In this document: positions 46,957 to 55,434 of the stretch, in pieces | Numbering within the stretch: the stretch's first letter is position 1 | Layout: each line of letters begins with the position of its first letter | Source: Teredinibacter franksiae | GTDB taxonomy: Bacteria; Pseudomonadota; Gammaproteobacteria; Pseudomonadales; Cellvibrionaceae | Direction: 5' to 3' | Assembly: GCF_014218805.1 (NCBI RefSeq) | Contig: NZ_JACJUV010000001.1 | Coordinates: 992,001-1,056,000 of the forward strand | DNA: 64,000 bases | Notes under the pieces: model-generated | What the model was told of the DNA's origin: nothing | The model's database searches: none | The model's input: the letters and a program-made list of their open reading frames with translations, nothing else | Translations under genes and position numbers: made by a program

Positions 46957-48923
46957 GTCATGGTAGAACGGCCAGTTACCCAAGCCGCCCCCATACAGAT
47001 CCGGACGTGCGGAACTACCGCATCCGGCTCCTCAATAATATCGTTGCTCGTGTAATTCACAAGTCCTCAATACCAGTCCACTTGAATGTGACGTTTCCAC
47101 ACCCGTGGTTGCTGGATCTGAAAGTATTTTAACATGTCTTTAAACCCTTGCCAGTTAAAGCTGTGCCGCTGACTTCGCCGATTGAGCCACTTGTATAGAC
47201 TATGCAGAACATAATCATAAACACGCGCGACACTTCGACTATTATCAGGCAAACCAAAGTAGTTTATAAAGCCCGTCAGCTTACGCCTTAACTGTGGCAT
47301 CCAGACATTCAGTCGTTTAGACCGATTGGCTTTTATCCACTGATAGAACTCGCTCAACTTAGCTTTGTGTTTCTTTGGTGCCGTATGTCGACGCAACCTA
47401 GCCTCACCCTTTTTATCAGTGTCCCAGTAGTACTCAAAGCCCAAGAATTCGAAGCTATGGTGCTGCCCTGGGTGGAACCGACTAAACCGCTTCAGGTGTG
47501 TTTTCTCTGGCGCTACGTCTAACTTAAACTCTCTCAAGCGTTTCGGTAGTTCCCGATAAAACTCACGCGCCTCATTAGCGTACTGGAACGCAACAACAAA
47601 ATCGTCGGCGTACCGTATCAACATGGCTCGCCCCTGTAAGCGTGGCTTTATGCGTTTCTCAAACCAAATATCCAGTGCGTAATGTAAGTATATATTCGCC
47701 AATACCGGGCTGATCACACCGCCCTGTGGACTTCCACTGGCCGGTTTCTCAAACACCCCTTCTGGTGATTTTATTCTCGCTTTCAGCCACTGGTTGATAA
47801 GGTTCAATAAGGCTTTATCTTCAATACGCTGTTTCAGCATACGCATCAACCACTCATGATCTATATTATCGAAGAAGCCTTTTATATCCGCTTCGACAAC
47901 ATAACCATAAGTACCGTATTGAAGGTTCAACTGTAAACTATGCACCGCTTGATGGGCGCTTCTGTTCGGACGGTAACCATAACTATTCTTCACAAAGTCC
48001 TGCTCCCAAATACTTTGCAGTATCTGACTCACGCTTTGCTGTACGATTTTATCATCTAACGTTGGCAGCCCGAGCGGGCGTAGTTTACCGTTGGATTTTG
48101 GGATAAAGACCCGCTTCACATCATTCGCTCGATAGCTTTTACACTTTAGCGTTTGATGCAGGCGGTTGATATTTTCAGGCAATCGTTGTTTGAAATCGCT
48201 AGGTGTTACGCCGTCAATTCCACACGCCGATTGTTTATTGATTTGACCCCAACTTTGTACCAACAAATCCGAATCTAGCAATCCGTATAGATTCTGGAAA
48301 CGATGATTAGGGTGGGTTTGTGCCTTAAATGCTATGGTATGCAATGCGGTTGTCATAGTTTCTCCAGCCCGACTTGTCCGGACTATGTGTCTGTTACATA
48401 CCGTGATATTACTGTCAGCCCCCTCGCCATGTGAACGGCTTTCCCGCTCTCAGACTACTATGAGCTGATCCGACTTCCAAGGTGCCATCGATCTGCCTCG
48501 CTTTTTACTCAGCGTCACTACCCACTTCCTGCGGGAGCTACTTTGGATCTCTCAAGTTCTCGAAAACATCTCTTTATACATGCCACGGTTTGATAACTCC
48601 GCCAACTCGCCACAACCTTGCCAACTAATGGTTGTATTGCATGGGCTTCGGCGGCGTTACAAGCCTAGCCAGTCAGGACAATTTATTATCAGAGCGATAC
48701 CAACACTTCAGGAACACGCATTCCTTATGGCCTACATAATTCTCTGTCTACGCTTCACACTGGTTGTTCGATTATTTGTTGAAGAAAAAAAAATCAGCAA
48801 CAGGAAAGTATTCGCGATCCATAATCTTCGCACAGTGCGCAAGACTCGATACAGGTGGTTGGCTAGACCTTACCCGACTGGGACTTACACCCAGCAAGAT
48901 GCTCCAAGCTTAACTTGTCGCAC
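46957..48923 (-). mobile_element. Group II intron 3, same insertion position as intron 2
   Basis: 1967 bases, the same length as intron 2 and differing at only a few positions (for example near 47053, 47955 and 48827). The 5' exon is ...GGCGTTA (end of attC-10) and the 3' exon TGAGCGCGG; the empty junction GGCGTTATGAGCGCGG occurs at 51989 and 53411-53417, so insertion was clean, between GTTA and T. Confidence 0.92.
47067..48356 (-). CDS. ltrA: Group II intron reverse transcriptase/maturase (intron 3)
   Basis: The 429-residue protein is identical to that of intron 2, with YADD catalytic motif in LIRYADDFVVAF and maturase domain, no endonuclease. Identity of two copies in one array points to recent transposition or segmental duplication. 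Frame intact. Confidence 0.9.
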   Translation of the reverse strand: MTTALHTIAFKAQTHPNHRFQNLYGLLDSDLLVQSWGQINKQSACGIDGVTPSDFKQRLPENINRLHQTLKCKSYRANDVKRVFIPKSNGKLRPLGLPTLDDKIVQQSVSQILQSIWEQDFVKNSYGYRPNRSAHQAVHSLQLNLQYGTYGYVVEADIKGFFDNIDHEWLMRMLKQRIEDKALLNLINQWLKARIKSPEGVFEKPASGSPQGGVISPVLANIYLHYALDIWFEKRIKPRLQGRAMLIRYADDFVVAFQYANEAREFYRELPKRLREFKLDVAPEKTHLKRFSRFHPGQHHSFEFLGFEYYWDTDKKGEARLRRHTAPKKHKAKLSEFYQWIKANRSKRLNVWMPQLRRKLTGFINYFGLPDNSRSVARVYDYVLHSLYKWLNRRSQRHSFNWQGFKDMLKYFQIQQPRVWKRHIQVDWY

Positions 48924-49031
48924 TAACGCCGCTATAAATTGCGGCTTTGGAGTTGATTGATTTGTGGTAGCGTAGCGTTAAGCCACAAAACAAGCGACGG
49001 AAAAGCCGTCAATTTGATAGCTTTGTTAGAT
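48924..49031 (-). repeat. attC-10
   Basis: TAACGCCGCTATAAATTGCG ... GTTAGAT; intron 3 abuts its outer core. Confidence 0.85.
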
Positions 49032-49520
49032 TTGGGCAGCAACAGCATATTCGACACTAAGAACCCTTTTACCACTATATACATTCAGAATTCTTAAAAT
49101 AATCCAACTACCGCCACCGTCTATGATTATTTTCTCACCTTGACTGTAACTACCAATATTTTTCCGCTCCTGCAACAACTTAACGACAGAAGTCAGATCT
49201 TTGCGTAGATACGAAGACGCGCTCTTAATAGCCGTTATAGTTGCTTCTATAACAGCTCCTCCCCCCTCATCTCCATCCACAAACCTTACTGCCAAACTTA
49301 TACTATTGTTGTGGCAGCCTCCCTGAGACAGCTCATAGCTGATACCATCACTACCCACGAAGTTTTCTACAACATAGTGTTGCGGCCAGCCTATATCATA
49401 CTGGCTTACCTTTTCCTTAATTACTGCAGGCTCAGGTACGGTAACACTACATCCCTCGGCTAACGTCAGATTAGCGAAAAATAAAAATAGTGCTAATAGA
49501 AAAAGATAGAAATTGTTCAT
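49026..49520 (-). CDS. Cassette gene: exported hypothetical protein
   Basis: The start ATG 49520 gives a signal peptide (MNNFYLFLLALFLFFANLTLA-EG). The mature part (about 140 residues) has CSVTVPEPAVIKEKV near its start and an acidic GDEGGG loop; it looks periplasmic, mixed alpha/beta. No family recognised. TAA stop in the attC core. Confidence 0.65.
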   Translation of the reverse strand: MNNFYLFLLALFLFFANLTLAEGCSVTVPEPAVIKEKVSQYDIGWPQHYVVENFVGSDGISYELSQGGCHNNSISLAVRFVDGDEGGGAVIEATITAIKSASSYLRKDLTSVVKLLQERKNIGSYSQGEKIIIDGGGSWIILRILNVYSGKRVLSVEYAVAAQI

Positions 49521-49526
49521 AGTAAA

Positions 49527-49640
49527 ATCTAACGCCAAGCTCACCTGCAGTTTTTGCGGAGAGCAATTGTGTAAAATGGAGCCACGCGACATACACAATT
49601 GAGCGCAGCAAAAAATGTCAGGTGCAGCTTCTTGTTATGT
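49527..49640 (-). repeat. attC-11 (family C)
   Basis: ATCTAACGCCAAGCTCACC ... GTTATGT; nearly identical to attC-13 and attC-17. Confidence 0.88.
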
Positions 49641-50099
49641 TTAACACGCCTTTATTTTCATTTTCTTAACGGATTGAGATTCGTATTGTGAAACATTATC
49701 TTCACCGGTAACTTCATTTCGTAAATAGACACCATACTCACCCTCTATAATTTTAATTTGATACAAATACATATTCTCCTTTTGATCCATTGGTAAAACA
49801 TCGATATATGCTGATTCCCGATATGTAGTGCCGAACTCCTTATCACTTGGATTTTCTAGCAATGCCCTTAACCCTTCTTCTTCAGTAGGGTACCTTCCGT
49901 TATCTCGCTTGAACATTAACAAAGCCATTTCAATTTGAGAAAAATCATGCTTTGATTTATTTACTTCTATATCTATGCAATTAATGCGTGGAGAAAACAT
50001 CAAAGCAGCTAAAAATACGACTAACACCGCTAAGACCAAAACAAGAATCGAGGACATAGCTATTTTCAACGATTTACTCCGATTCTTCGAGCAGAACAT
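49641..50099 (-). CDS. Cassette gene: GspG-like (type II secretion pseudopilin domain) protein
   Basis: The start ATG 50099 lies inside the attC core (GTTATG). 152 residues: short basic start, one membrane segment (AMSSILVLVLAVLVVFLAALMF), then a T2SSG-like domain: FSQIEMALLMFKRDNGRYPTEEEGLRALLENP closely follows the major pseudopilin pattern (IEMALxxYKLDNGxYPTTEQGLxALxxxP). The classic prepilin peptidase motif before the helix is not evident, so it may be a membrane-anchored relative rather than an assembled pseudopilin. Such a domain inside an integron cassette is unusual. Confidence 0.72.
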   Translation of the reverse strand: MFCSKNRSKSLKIAMSSILVLVLAVLVVFLAALMFSPRINCIDIEVNKSKHDFSQIEMALLMFKRDNGRYPTEEEGLRALLENPSDKEFGTTYRESAYIDVLPMDQKENMYLYQIKIIEGEYGVYLRNEVTGEDNVSQYESQSVKKMKIKAC

Positions 50100-50208
50100 A
50101 ACGCCCTGCAGCAGCGGCCGCCGTGGAGGTGTTGGTTTTTGCAGTAGCGTAGCGACCACTGCAAAAAAAACACCGGAACGGAGGTCCGGCTGACTGAGTT
50201 GGTTATGG
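50096..50208 (-). repeat. attC-12
   Basis: ACATAACGCCCTGC ... GTTATGG. Confidence 0.85.
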
Positions 50209-50652
50209 TTTTTTACACGGGTCATGTAATTCAACGGATAATTTCCCTGAACTCTCAACGTCGTAACTGTGGACAGTTAAATAAGGTTTCAACATTTTCT
50301 TCTCAGCTTTCTTACAGCTACCGACATCGCCATAAGGGATATTGATACGGAAAAATGACCCGAATATTCCCACATCATTTACAACCCACACTCCTGAAAT
50401 ATCAGGGTCAATCAGACCTTTCAAAACCCTATTGGAAACATCTACGTATTGATTATAAATCCTAACACGCAAATAAACCGCTTTTGATTTACTCTCACTA
50501 TTCACAACCTGCAACTTCACCGTATAGGCATCTTCCCCATATCTGTCTTCTCCATCGAGGACATAACTCGTTGGATTGGCGAGGTAAGGCTCATTTGCCG
50601 ACACGCCAAGCGAAAAAAATACAAGACAATAAATGAGATACTTTTTTTTCAT
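50203..50652 (-). CDS. Cassette gene: exported hypothetical protein
   Basis: The 149-residue protein has a signal peptide (MKKKYLIYCLVFFSLGVSA-NE). The mature part is beta-rich (AYTVKLQVVNSESKSKAVYLRVRIYNQ), with a Cys pair (GSCKKAEKK, HDPCKK). Periplasmic; no family recognised. TAA stop in the attC core. Confidence 0.65.
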   Translation of the reverse strand: MKKKYLIYCLVFFSLGVSANEPYLANPTSYVLDGEDRYGEDAYTVKLQVVNSESKSKAVYLRVRIYNQYVDVSNRVLKGLIDPDISGVWVVNDVGIFGSFFRINIPYGDVGSCKKAEKKMLKPYLTVHSYDVESSGKLSVELHDPCKKP

Positions 50653-50661
50653 CTAATTGAA

Positions 50662-50775
50662 CCATAACGCCAAGCTCACCTGCAGTTTTTGCGGAGAGCA
50701 ATTGTGTAAAATGGAGCGCAGCGACATACACAATTGAGCGTAGCAAAAACTGTCAGGTGCAGCTTTTTGTTATGT
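50662..50775 (-). repeat. attC-13 (family C)
   Basis: CCATAACGCCAAGCTCACC ... GTTATGT. Confidence 0.88.
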
Positions 50776-50776
50776 T

Positions 50777-51217
50777 CTATTTCTTTAATAATTTGCTCCA
50801 CCATCGTATCCCGTGCTCACCAAGTATTAACAACACAACAATTGCAGCAACGAAAATCCAAATAGAAGTCGAGTATGCTACTGTAGCTATTCCAAGTATT
50901 GAGCTGGGTAATATGATAAACAAAGCCCAATATGATGGAACAACTAACTTTTCGCTAATTCGATATTCTGATATATCAGTAGTTGACTCGATTATTAGCT
51001 GCTGCCATTCAGTGAAAGATTCAGCTTCCCAGTTATTTTCTTGCTTGAGGTTTGAAACGTCATACCTCTTTGGCTCGCCACCAAACCAATTGTACCAAGC
51101 TACTGACTCTTCTTCAGGAATCATAGCTAATGGTACGTCAAACTCCTTAATATAGAATCGCGTTCCTTTTGGAAATTCTTCTTCTCTAGGTATTCGCATA
51201 ATTTTGTGGTTGAACAT
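50777..51217 (-). CDS. Cassette gene: membrane protein of unknown function
   Basis: The ATG 51217 lies in the attC core (GTTATGT); a second ATG is 6 codons later. 146 residues: a soluble N-terminal part (EFDVPLAMIPEEESVAWYNWFGG...FTEWQQLI) and two membrane segments near the end (SYWALFIILPSSILGIATVAYS; IWIFVAAIVVLLILG). No family recognised. Confidence 0.65.
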   Translation of the reverse strand: MFNHKIMRIPREEEFPKGTRFYIKEFDVPLAMIPEEESVAWYNWFGGEPKRYDVSNLKQENNWEAESFTEWQQLIIESTTDISEYRISEKLVVPSYWALFIILPSSILGIATVAYSTSIWIFVAAIVVLLILGEHGIRWWSKLLKK

Positions 51218-51330
51218 AACGCTAAGCTCATAAGCGCCTACTGTGTAGTTTGTTTTACGCTAAAATGTAGCGAAGCGGAATGCGTAAAACGAACTGCGCA
51301 GTTGGCGTCTTATGGAGCGACTGGTTATGC
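51214..51330 (-). repeat. attC-14 (family A)
   Basis: ACATAACGCTAAGCTC ... GGTTATGC, attC of repeated copy c4. Confidence 0.88.
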
Positions 51331-51601
51331 GGCGGCAGTAAGTGCTACAACAAAACCACGTTTTTAATTTAGTTTGCCGATGGCAGCAGGAAAGAACACA
51401 CCACCCCACCGACAAACCCCATACTATAAAAGCGGTGGCCAAATGCGAAGTGCTATTTACCACCACCTATAAAACTACTATTTGGCACCAGGAAAGAAAC
51501 TGGTGAGATACAAAGAACCTACGTACTTTAACGCCGAGAGACGTTCTACAACGTGCCGTAAATCAAGCACATGACTCGTTTTATTTATTTTCGAACCGCG
51601 C
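51331..51601 (-). repeat. Repeated cassette body, copy c4
   Basis: Copy of the ~270-bp body with the extra T (near 51365) that shifts the short frame, which then reads on into the attC. Directly followed by copy c5. Confidence 0.88.
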
Positions 51602-51718
51602 TCATAACGCTAAGCTCATAAGCGCCTACTGTGTAGTTTGTTTTACGCTAAAATGTAGCGAAGCGGAATGCGTAAAACGAACTGCGCAGTAGGCGTCTTA
51701 TGGAGCGACTGGTTATGC
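51602..51718 (-). repeat. attC-15 (family A)
   Basis: TCATAACGCTAAGCTC ... GGTTATGC, attC of copy c5. Confidence 0.88.
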
Positions 51719-51853
51719 GACGGCAGTAAGTACCACAACAAAACCACGTTTTATTTTAGCTTGCCAATAGCAGCAGGAACGAATACACCGCCCCACCGAC
51801 AAACCCCATATTGTAAAAGCGGTGGCCAAATGCGAAGCCCTATTTACCACCAC
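51713..51853 (-). CDS. Possible 46-residue hydrophobic peptide, copy c5
   Basis: Same 141-base frame as in c3, with substitutions (NRASHLATAFTIWGLSVGRC) and the TAA in the attC core. Translation unproven. Confidence 0.35.
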   Translation of the reverse strand: MVVNRASHLATAFTIWGLSVGRCIRSCCYWQAKIKRGFVVVLTAVA

Positions 51854-51988
51854 CTAGAAAACTACTATTTGGCACCAGGAAAGAAACTGGTGAGATACAA
51901 AAAACCGACTTACTTTAACGCCGAGAGTCCTGCTACAACGTGCCGTAAATCAAGCACATGACTCGTTTTATTTATTTTCGAACCGCGC
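51719..51988 (-). repeat. Repeated cassette body, copy c5
   Basis: Copy of the ~270-bp body in tandem with c4. Confidence 0.88.
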
Positions 51989-52102
51989 TCATAACGCCGC
52001 TAGAACCTGCACAGCGTGCGTAGCGGATTTTTGGTGTATTGTGGCAGAGCCACACCAAAAAGGAGCGTAGCATGCAGTGTCAGGTTGCTAGCTTGGTTAT
52101 GC
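51989..52102 (-). repeat. attC-16
   Basis: TCATAACGCCGCTAGAACC ... GTTATGC. Confidence 0.85.
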
Positions 52103-52492
52103 ATATAGCTCTCGCAAAGAACTGTGGTCCTTGGATATAAAGTACTCAATCGCTTTACGGGCCTGCTTTAAACTGAAAGTATCTGCACTTAGATTCACTG
52201 TACCCTGCTTCTTAGAAAAGCCAAACCAAGCGCTAACTTCTCTAGGAAAATAGCACTCTGAAACAAACATAGGGTTGTCGTTATCACCATATCCCGAAAC
52301 CCACACATACTCTTCTTCTGATTTTATAATCACACTGAGCGTTGGAGAGCACTTTTCCAGCTCATTAGCCTTCTTAACCTCCCCAGACCAATCAAATTCA
52401 TCGAATGCCGATAGCGCATCGGACGAAATATTTATATTTCTATCTTCTGACTCACTATGAGAATGGTGTGCATATTGAAAGTTAAGTTTCAT
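52097..52492 (-). CDS. Cassette gene: hypothetical protein, 131 residues
   Basis: An acidic soluble protein without signal (MKLNFQYAHHSHSESEDRN...EEYVWVSGYGDNDNPMFVSECYFPREVSAWFGFSKKQG...LKQARKAIEYFI). Alternating beta and alpha stretches resemble immunity-type proteins; no family recognised. TAA stop in the attC core. Confidence 0.65.
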   Translation of the reverse strand: MKLNFQYAHHSHSESEDRNINISSDALSAFDEFDWSGEVKKANELEKCSPTLSVIIKSEEEYVWVSGYGDNDNPMFVSECYFPREVSAWFGFSKKQGTVNLSADTFSLKQARKAIEYFISKDHSSLRELYA

Positions 52493-52509
52493 TTAAATTC
52501 TCGATTAAT

Positions 52510-52623
52510 GCATAACGCCAAGCTCACCTGCAGTTTTTGCGGAGAGCAATTGTGTAAAATGGAGCTACGCGACATACACAATTGAGCGTAGCAAAAAATG
52601 TCAGGTGCAGCTTCTTGTTATGT
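52510..52623 (-). repeat. attC-17 (family C)
   Basis: GCATAACGCCAAGCTCACC ... GTTATGT. Confidence 0.88.
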
Positions 52624-53021
52624 GGGCGATCTACTTCACGGAAAAACACTACGTTGCGAAACGCGAGTGAAGCTTTTGCCGACGACTGGCGATAGAAAAC
52701 TGCCCTACACACTCACTACCATTTTAGTTTAAAACATGAAGAACGAACGGGGAAAACTTGATAGCGACTCCCTGCTACGGACTCCTTAATTGCGATGGTT
52801 AAACCTACCACGACATTCTAAAACGAACAAGATGCCAAAACAAACCACTCGCTATTTGATCACATTCAGACTTGCAGAATACTCAGCGGTGCTCAATGCT
52901 AGATAGCCAATTTAGATTATCGAACCACCTAAACCTACAAACTAAAATTCCGCCACAAACCAAATAAACTTACCTACGAAGTAAAAAAACTAAAATTAAT
53001 TACAAAATTAAAGGCAGAGCC
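52624..53021. other. Cassette body without recognisable gene
   Basis: About 400 bases between attC-17 and attC-18. No frame above about 60 codons on the cassette strand that stays clear of the attC. It may be a decayed or non-coding cassette. Confidence 0.6.
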
Positions 53022-53140
53022 ATATAACGCTAAGGTAGCCTGCGTTGCATATGGAGCTGTTTTTTGTGCAAGAATGTAGCGAAGCGAAATGCACAAAAAG
53101 CGGCGGAGTATGCAGCGTCAGGGTGACCGACTGGTTATGC
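53022..53140 (-). repeat. attC-18 (family B)
   Basis: ATATAACGCTAAGGTAGCC ... GGTTATGC, attC of copy c6. Confidence 0.88.
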
Positions 53141-53275
53141 GACGGCAGTAAGTACCACAACAAAACCACGTTTTATTTTAGCTTGCCAATGGCAGCAGGA
53201 AAGAACACACAACCCCACCAACAAACTCCATATTACGAAAGTGGTGGCTAAATGCGAAGTGCTATTTACCACCAC
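53135..53275 (-). CDS. Possible 46-residue hydrophobic peptide, copy c6
   Basis: Same 141-base frame (HLATTFVIWSLLVGLCVLSCC, then QAKIKRGFVVVLTAVA). Ends in the attC core although this attC is family B, not A. Confidence 0.35.
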   Translation of the reverse strand: MVVNSTSHLATTFVIWSLLVGLCVLSCCHWQAKIKRGFVVVLTAVA

Positions 53276-53410
53276 CTATAAAACTACTATTTGGCACCAG
53301 GAAAGAAACTGGTGAGATACAAAAAATCCACTTACATTAACGCCGAGAGACGCTCTACAACGTGCCGTAAATCAAGCACATGACTCATTTTATTTATTTT
53401 CGAACCGCGC
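53141..53410 (-). repeat. Repeated cassette body, copy c6
   Basis: Copy of the ~270-bp body carrying a family B attC; in tandem with c7. Confidence 0.88.
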
Positions 53411-53528
53411 TCATAACGCTGAGGTAGCCTGCGCTGCATACGGAGCTGTTTTTGTGCAAGAATGAAGCGAAGCGTAATGCACAAAAAACGGCGGAGTATG
53501 CAGCGTCAGGTTGACCGACTGGTTATGC
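53411..53528 (-). repeat. attC-19 (family B)
   Basis: TCATAACGCTGAGGTAGCC ... GGTTATGC, attC of copy c7. Confidence 0.88.
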
Positions 53529-53663
53529 GACGGCAGTAAGTACCACAACAAAACCACGTTTTATTTTAGCTTGCCAATGGCAGCAGGAAAGAACACACAA
53601 CCCCACCAACAAACTCCATATTACGAAAGTGGTGGCTAAATGCGAAGTGCTATTTACCACCAC
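53523..53663 (-). CDS. Possible 46-residue hydrophobic peptide, copy c7
   Basis: Same frame and sequence as in c6. Translation unproven. Confidence 0.35.
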   Translation of the reverse strand: MVVNSTSHLATTFVIWSLLVGLCVLSCCHWQAKIKRGFVVVLTAVA

Positions 53664-53798
53664 CTATAAAACTACTATTTGGCACCAGGAAAGAAACTGG
53701 TGAGATACAAAAAACCCACTTACATTAACGCCGAGAGACTCTCTACAACGTGCCGTAAATCAAGCACATGACTCATTTTATTTATTTTCGAACCGCGC
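53529..53798 (-). repeat. Repeated cassette body, copy c7
   Basis: Copy of the ~270-bp body, nearly identical to c6. Confidence 0.88.
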
Positions 53799-53930
53799 TC
53801 ATAACGCCGCCAGCAGCGGCAGATTACATGGAGCACCTTTTGTGAAACAATGAGCGCAGCGAACACAAAAGGTGCGGAGTGTAAGCTGTCCAACCCACGA
53901 AGTGGGTGTTGCTGACTGGCCTTGTTATGT
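53799..53930 (-). repeat. attC-20 (longest site)
   Basis: TCATAACGCCGCCAGC ... GTTATGT, about 130 bases, with an extra CCAACCCACGAAGTGGGTG hairpin inside. Confidence 0.85.
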
Positions 53931-54449
53931 TTATAGCTGAAGAGGTACAACACTTAGACTATATAAAGCTACGCCCACACTAGCCATATTAGCTAACATG
54001 AACCATACAAAGTGCATGCTTTTATAGCGAAAGCCATTTTTGAATACATATTTATATACCGCTCCCTCAACAACAACATTGGCCGCACATGCAAGCAGAA
54101 ATGTGGCTCCCCAGGATATTGGATTAAATGTGCCCACATCCAATACATAGTTTACTAGTTGCCCTAACGTAAATTCCCAACCGAGACCTAAAATTGGGAT
54201 GAGTATGTAGCCAATAAGCGCTGAAGCAGCATTAGCAGCTACCACTGCCATTATTGCCATTTCAATTCTCGGGCAAAGCAACTTCCTAACGAATAGATAT
54301 TCAACCAAAAGACCTGTGGAAATTGCCCACCATGAGAAAAGACGAACCTCCAAATATAGCGCAGGCCATACAACATTCGCATGTGCCAGTACTGGAAGAA
54401 ACAGAACTAATATAATTCTAAATTTGCGCATAAGACTACTTGGAAACAT
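53931..54449 (-). CDS. Cassette gene: polytopic membrane protein
   Basis: 172 residues from an ATG lying in the attC core (a second ATG is 6 codons later). An N-terminal hydrophobic segment (IILVLFLPVLAHA) could be a signal or first helix, and four further membrane segments follow (about 38-55, 65-90, 110-130, 145-170). No family recognised. Confidence 0.68.
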   Translation of the reverse strand: MFPSSLMRKFRIILVLFLPVLAHANVVWPALYLEVRLFSWWAISTGLLVEYLFVRKLLCPRIEMAIMAVVAANAASALIGYILIPILGLGWEFTLGQLVNYVLDVGTFNPISWGATFLLACAANVVVEGAVYKYVFKNGFRYKSMHFVWFMLANMASVGVALYSLSVVPLQL

Positions 54450-54544
54450 AACGCCGCGCTAAACGGCCGCAGTGAAGGCGCGAAGCGCCGTAACGGAGGT
54501 CCAAGCACAGCTTGCTGTGCTGATGTTTGAGCGCCTTGTTATGA
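54446..54544 (-). repeat. attC-21
   Basis: ACATAACGCCGCGC ... GTTATGA, with a GCGCGAAGCGC loop. Confidence 0.82.
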
Positions 54545-54851
54545 GCCACACTCGTTACCCACATAGATCGCATGAACCACCCTTTTTAAGTAAGTTGTAC
54601 TTCCTGTGGCAACACACTTCCCGGCTACCACTTAAAAGGAACGAACAACGCTTACCGCCAATTCTACTACCGTAACAAGCTCCATTAATTTGCGCTTTTT
54701 GCAATTTAATTGAGCGACTAACTTGCGCCCATTTTCTACGAAGTGCTTAGTTGTTGCCTTCGGCTACAACTCTCACCCCACACTAATACTCTTACCGAAT
54801 TAGCACCCCACTACAAAAGTGGAAGTTAAAATACCTTAATTCGCCCTAGCC
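54545..54851. other. Cassette body without recognisable gene
   Basis: About 300 bases between attC-21 and attC-22 with no supported frame on either strand. Confidence 0.6.
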
Positions 54852-54965
54852 TCATAACGCCTATATCAGTTGCGTTTTGGTTGTAGTGGAGTTTTGGCGT
54901 ACAGTGGCGAAGCCATGCCAAAACGGAGCGCAGACCAAAATGTCAACTGGATATGCTTGTTATGT
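54852..54965 (-). repeat. attC-22
   Basis: TCATAACGCCTATATCAG ... GTTATGT. Confidence 0.85.
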
Positions 54966-54972
54966 GAATTTT

Positions 54973-55302
54973 TCATTGAGTGGCACGACGCCAATCCCCA
55001 CCGTAATCTCGATCCACGCTCTCCTGCGATACAACCCAATACATGTTTCTATTTCCCTGAAGTCGTTTGACGACATTACCGAGAAGTATTTCTTTAAATG
55101 CATTTTGAACTCTTGCGTCTTCTTCAATTTTTTTCATTTCAAAATCAGTTTTAGTTTGAACAAGAAGGCTTACGGTGTAATCTCCTTTTATTCTAGACCT
55201 TAATACGACATGCGCATTGTAGTTTAAGCTACCCAAATACGATGAAAATTCTTCCTGTATTTTTCTACGCGCTCTATCAAATCTGTACTCTCTAAAGATC
55301 AT
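54973..55302 (-). CDS. Cassette gene: hypothetical protein, 109 residues
   Basis: A basic soluble protein (MIFREYRFDRARRKIQEEF...AHVVLRSRIKGDYTVSLLVQTKTDFEMKKIEEDAR). Alpha-beta-beta-alpha order suggests a small ferredoxin-like fold, but no family was recognised. Confidence 0.65.
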   Translation of the reverse strand: MIFREYRFDRARRKIQEEFSSYLGSLNYNAHVVLRSRIKGDYTVSLLVQTKTDFEMKKIEEDARVQNAFKEILLGNVVKRLQGNRNMYWVVSQESVDRDYGGDWRRATQ

Positions 55303-55310
55303 CGATATTC

Positions 55311-55427
55311 ACATAACGCCTGTAGCACCTGCACAAATTGTGGAGTGCTTTTTTGTGTAAATTTGAGCGCAGCGAATACACAAAAAGGCGCGTAGCAATT
55401 TGTGTCAGGTGGCTACACTTGTTAAAT
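55311..55427 (-). repeat. attC-23 (family D)
   Basis: ACATAACGCCTGTAGCACCTGC ... GTTAAAT; related to attC-4, 11 kb away. Confidence 0.88.
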
Positions 55428-55434
55428 GTTGGGA

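Noticed and set aside
52524..52712. 62-codon minus-strand frame
   Set aside because: It runs through most of attC-17 and has no features of a cassette gene.
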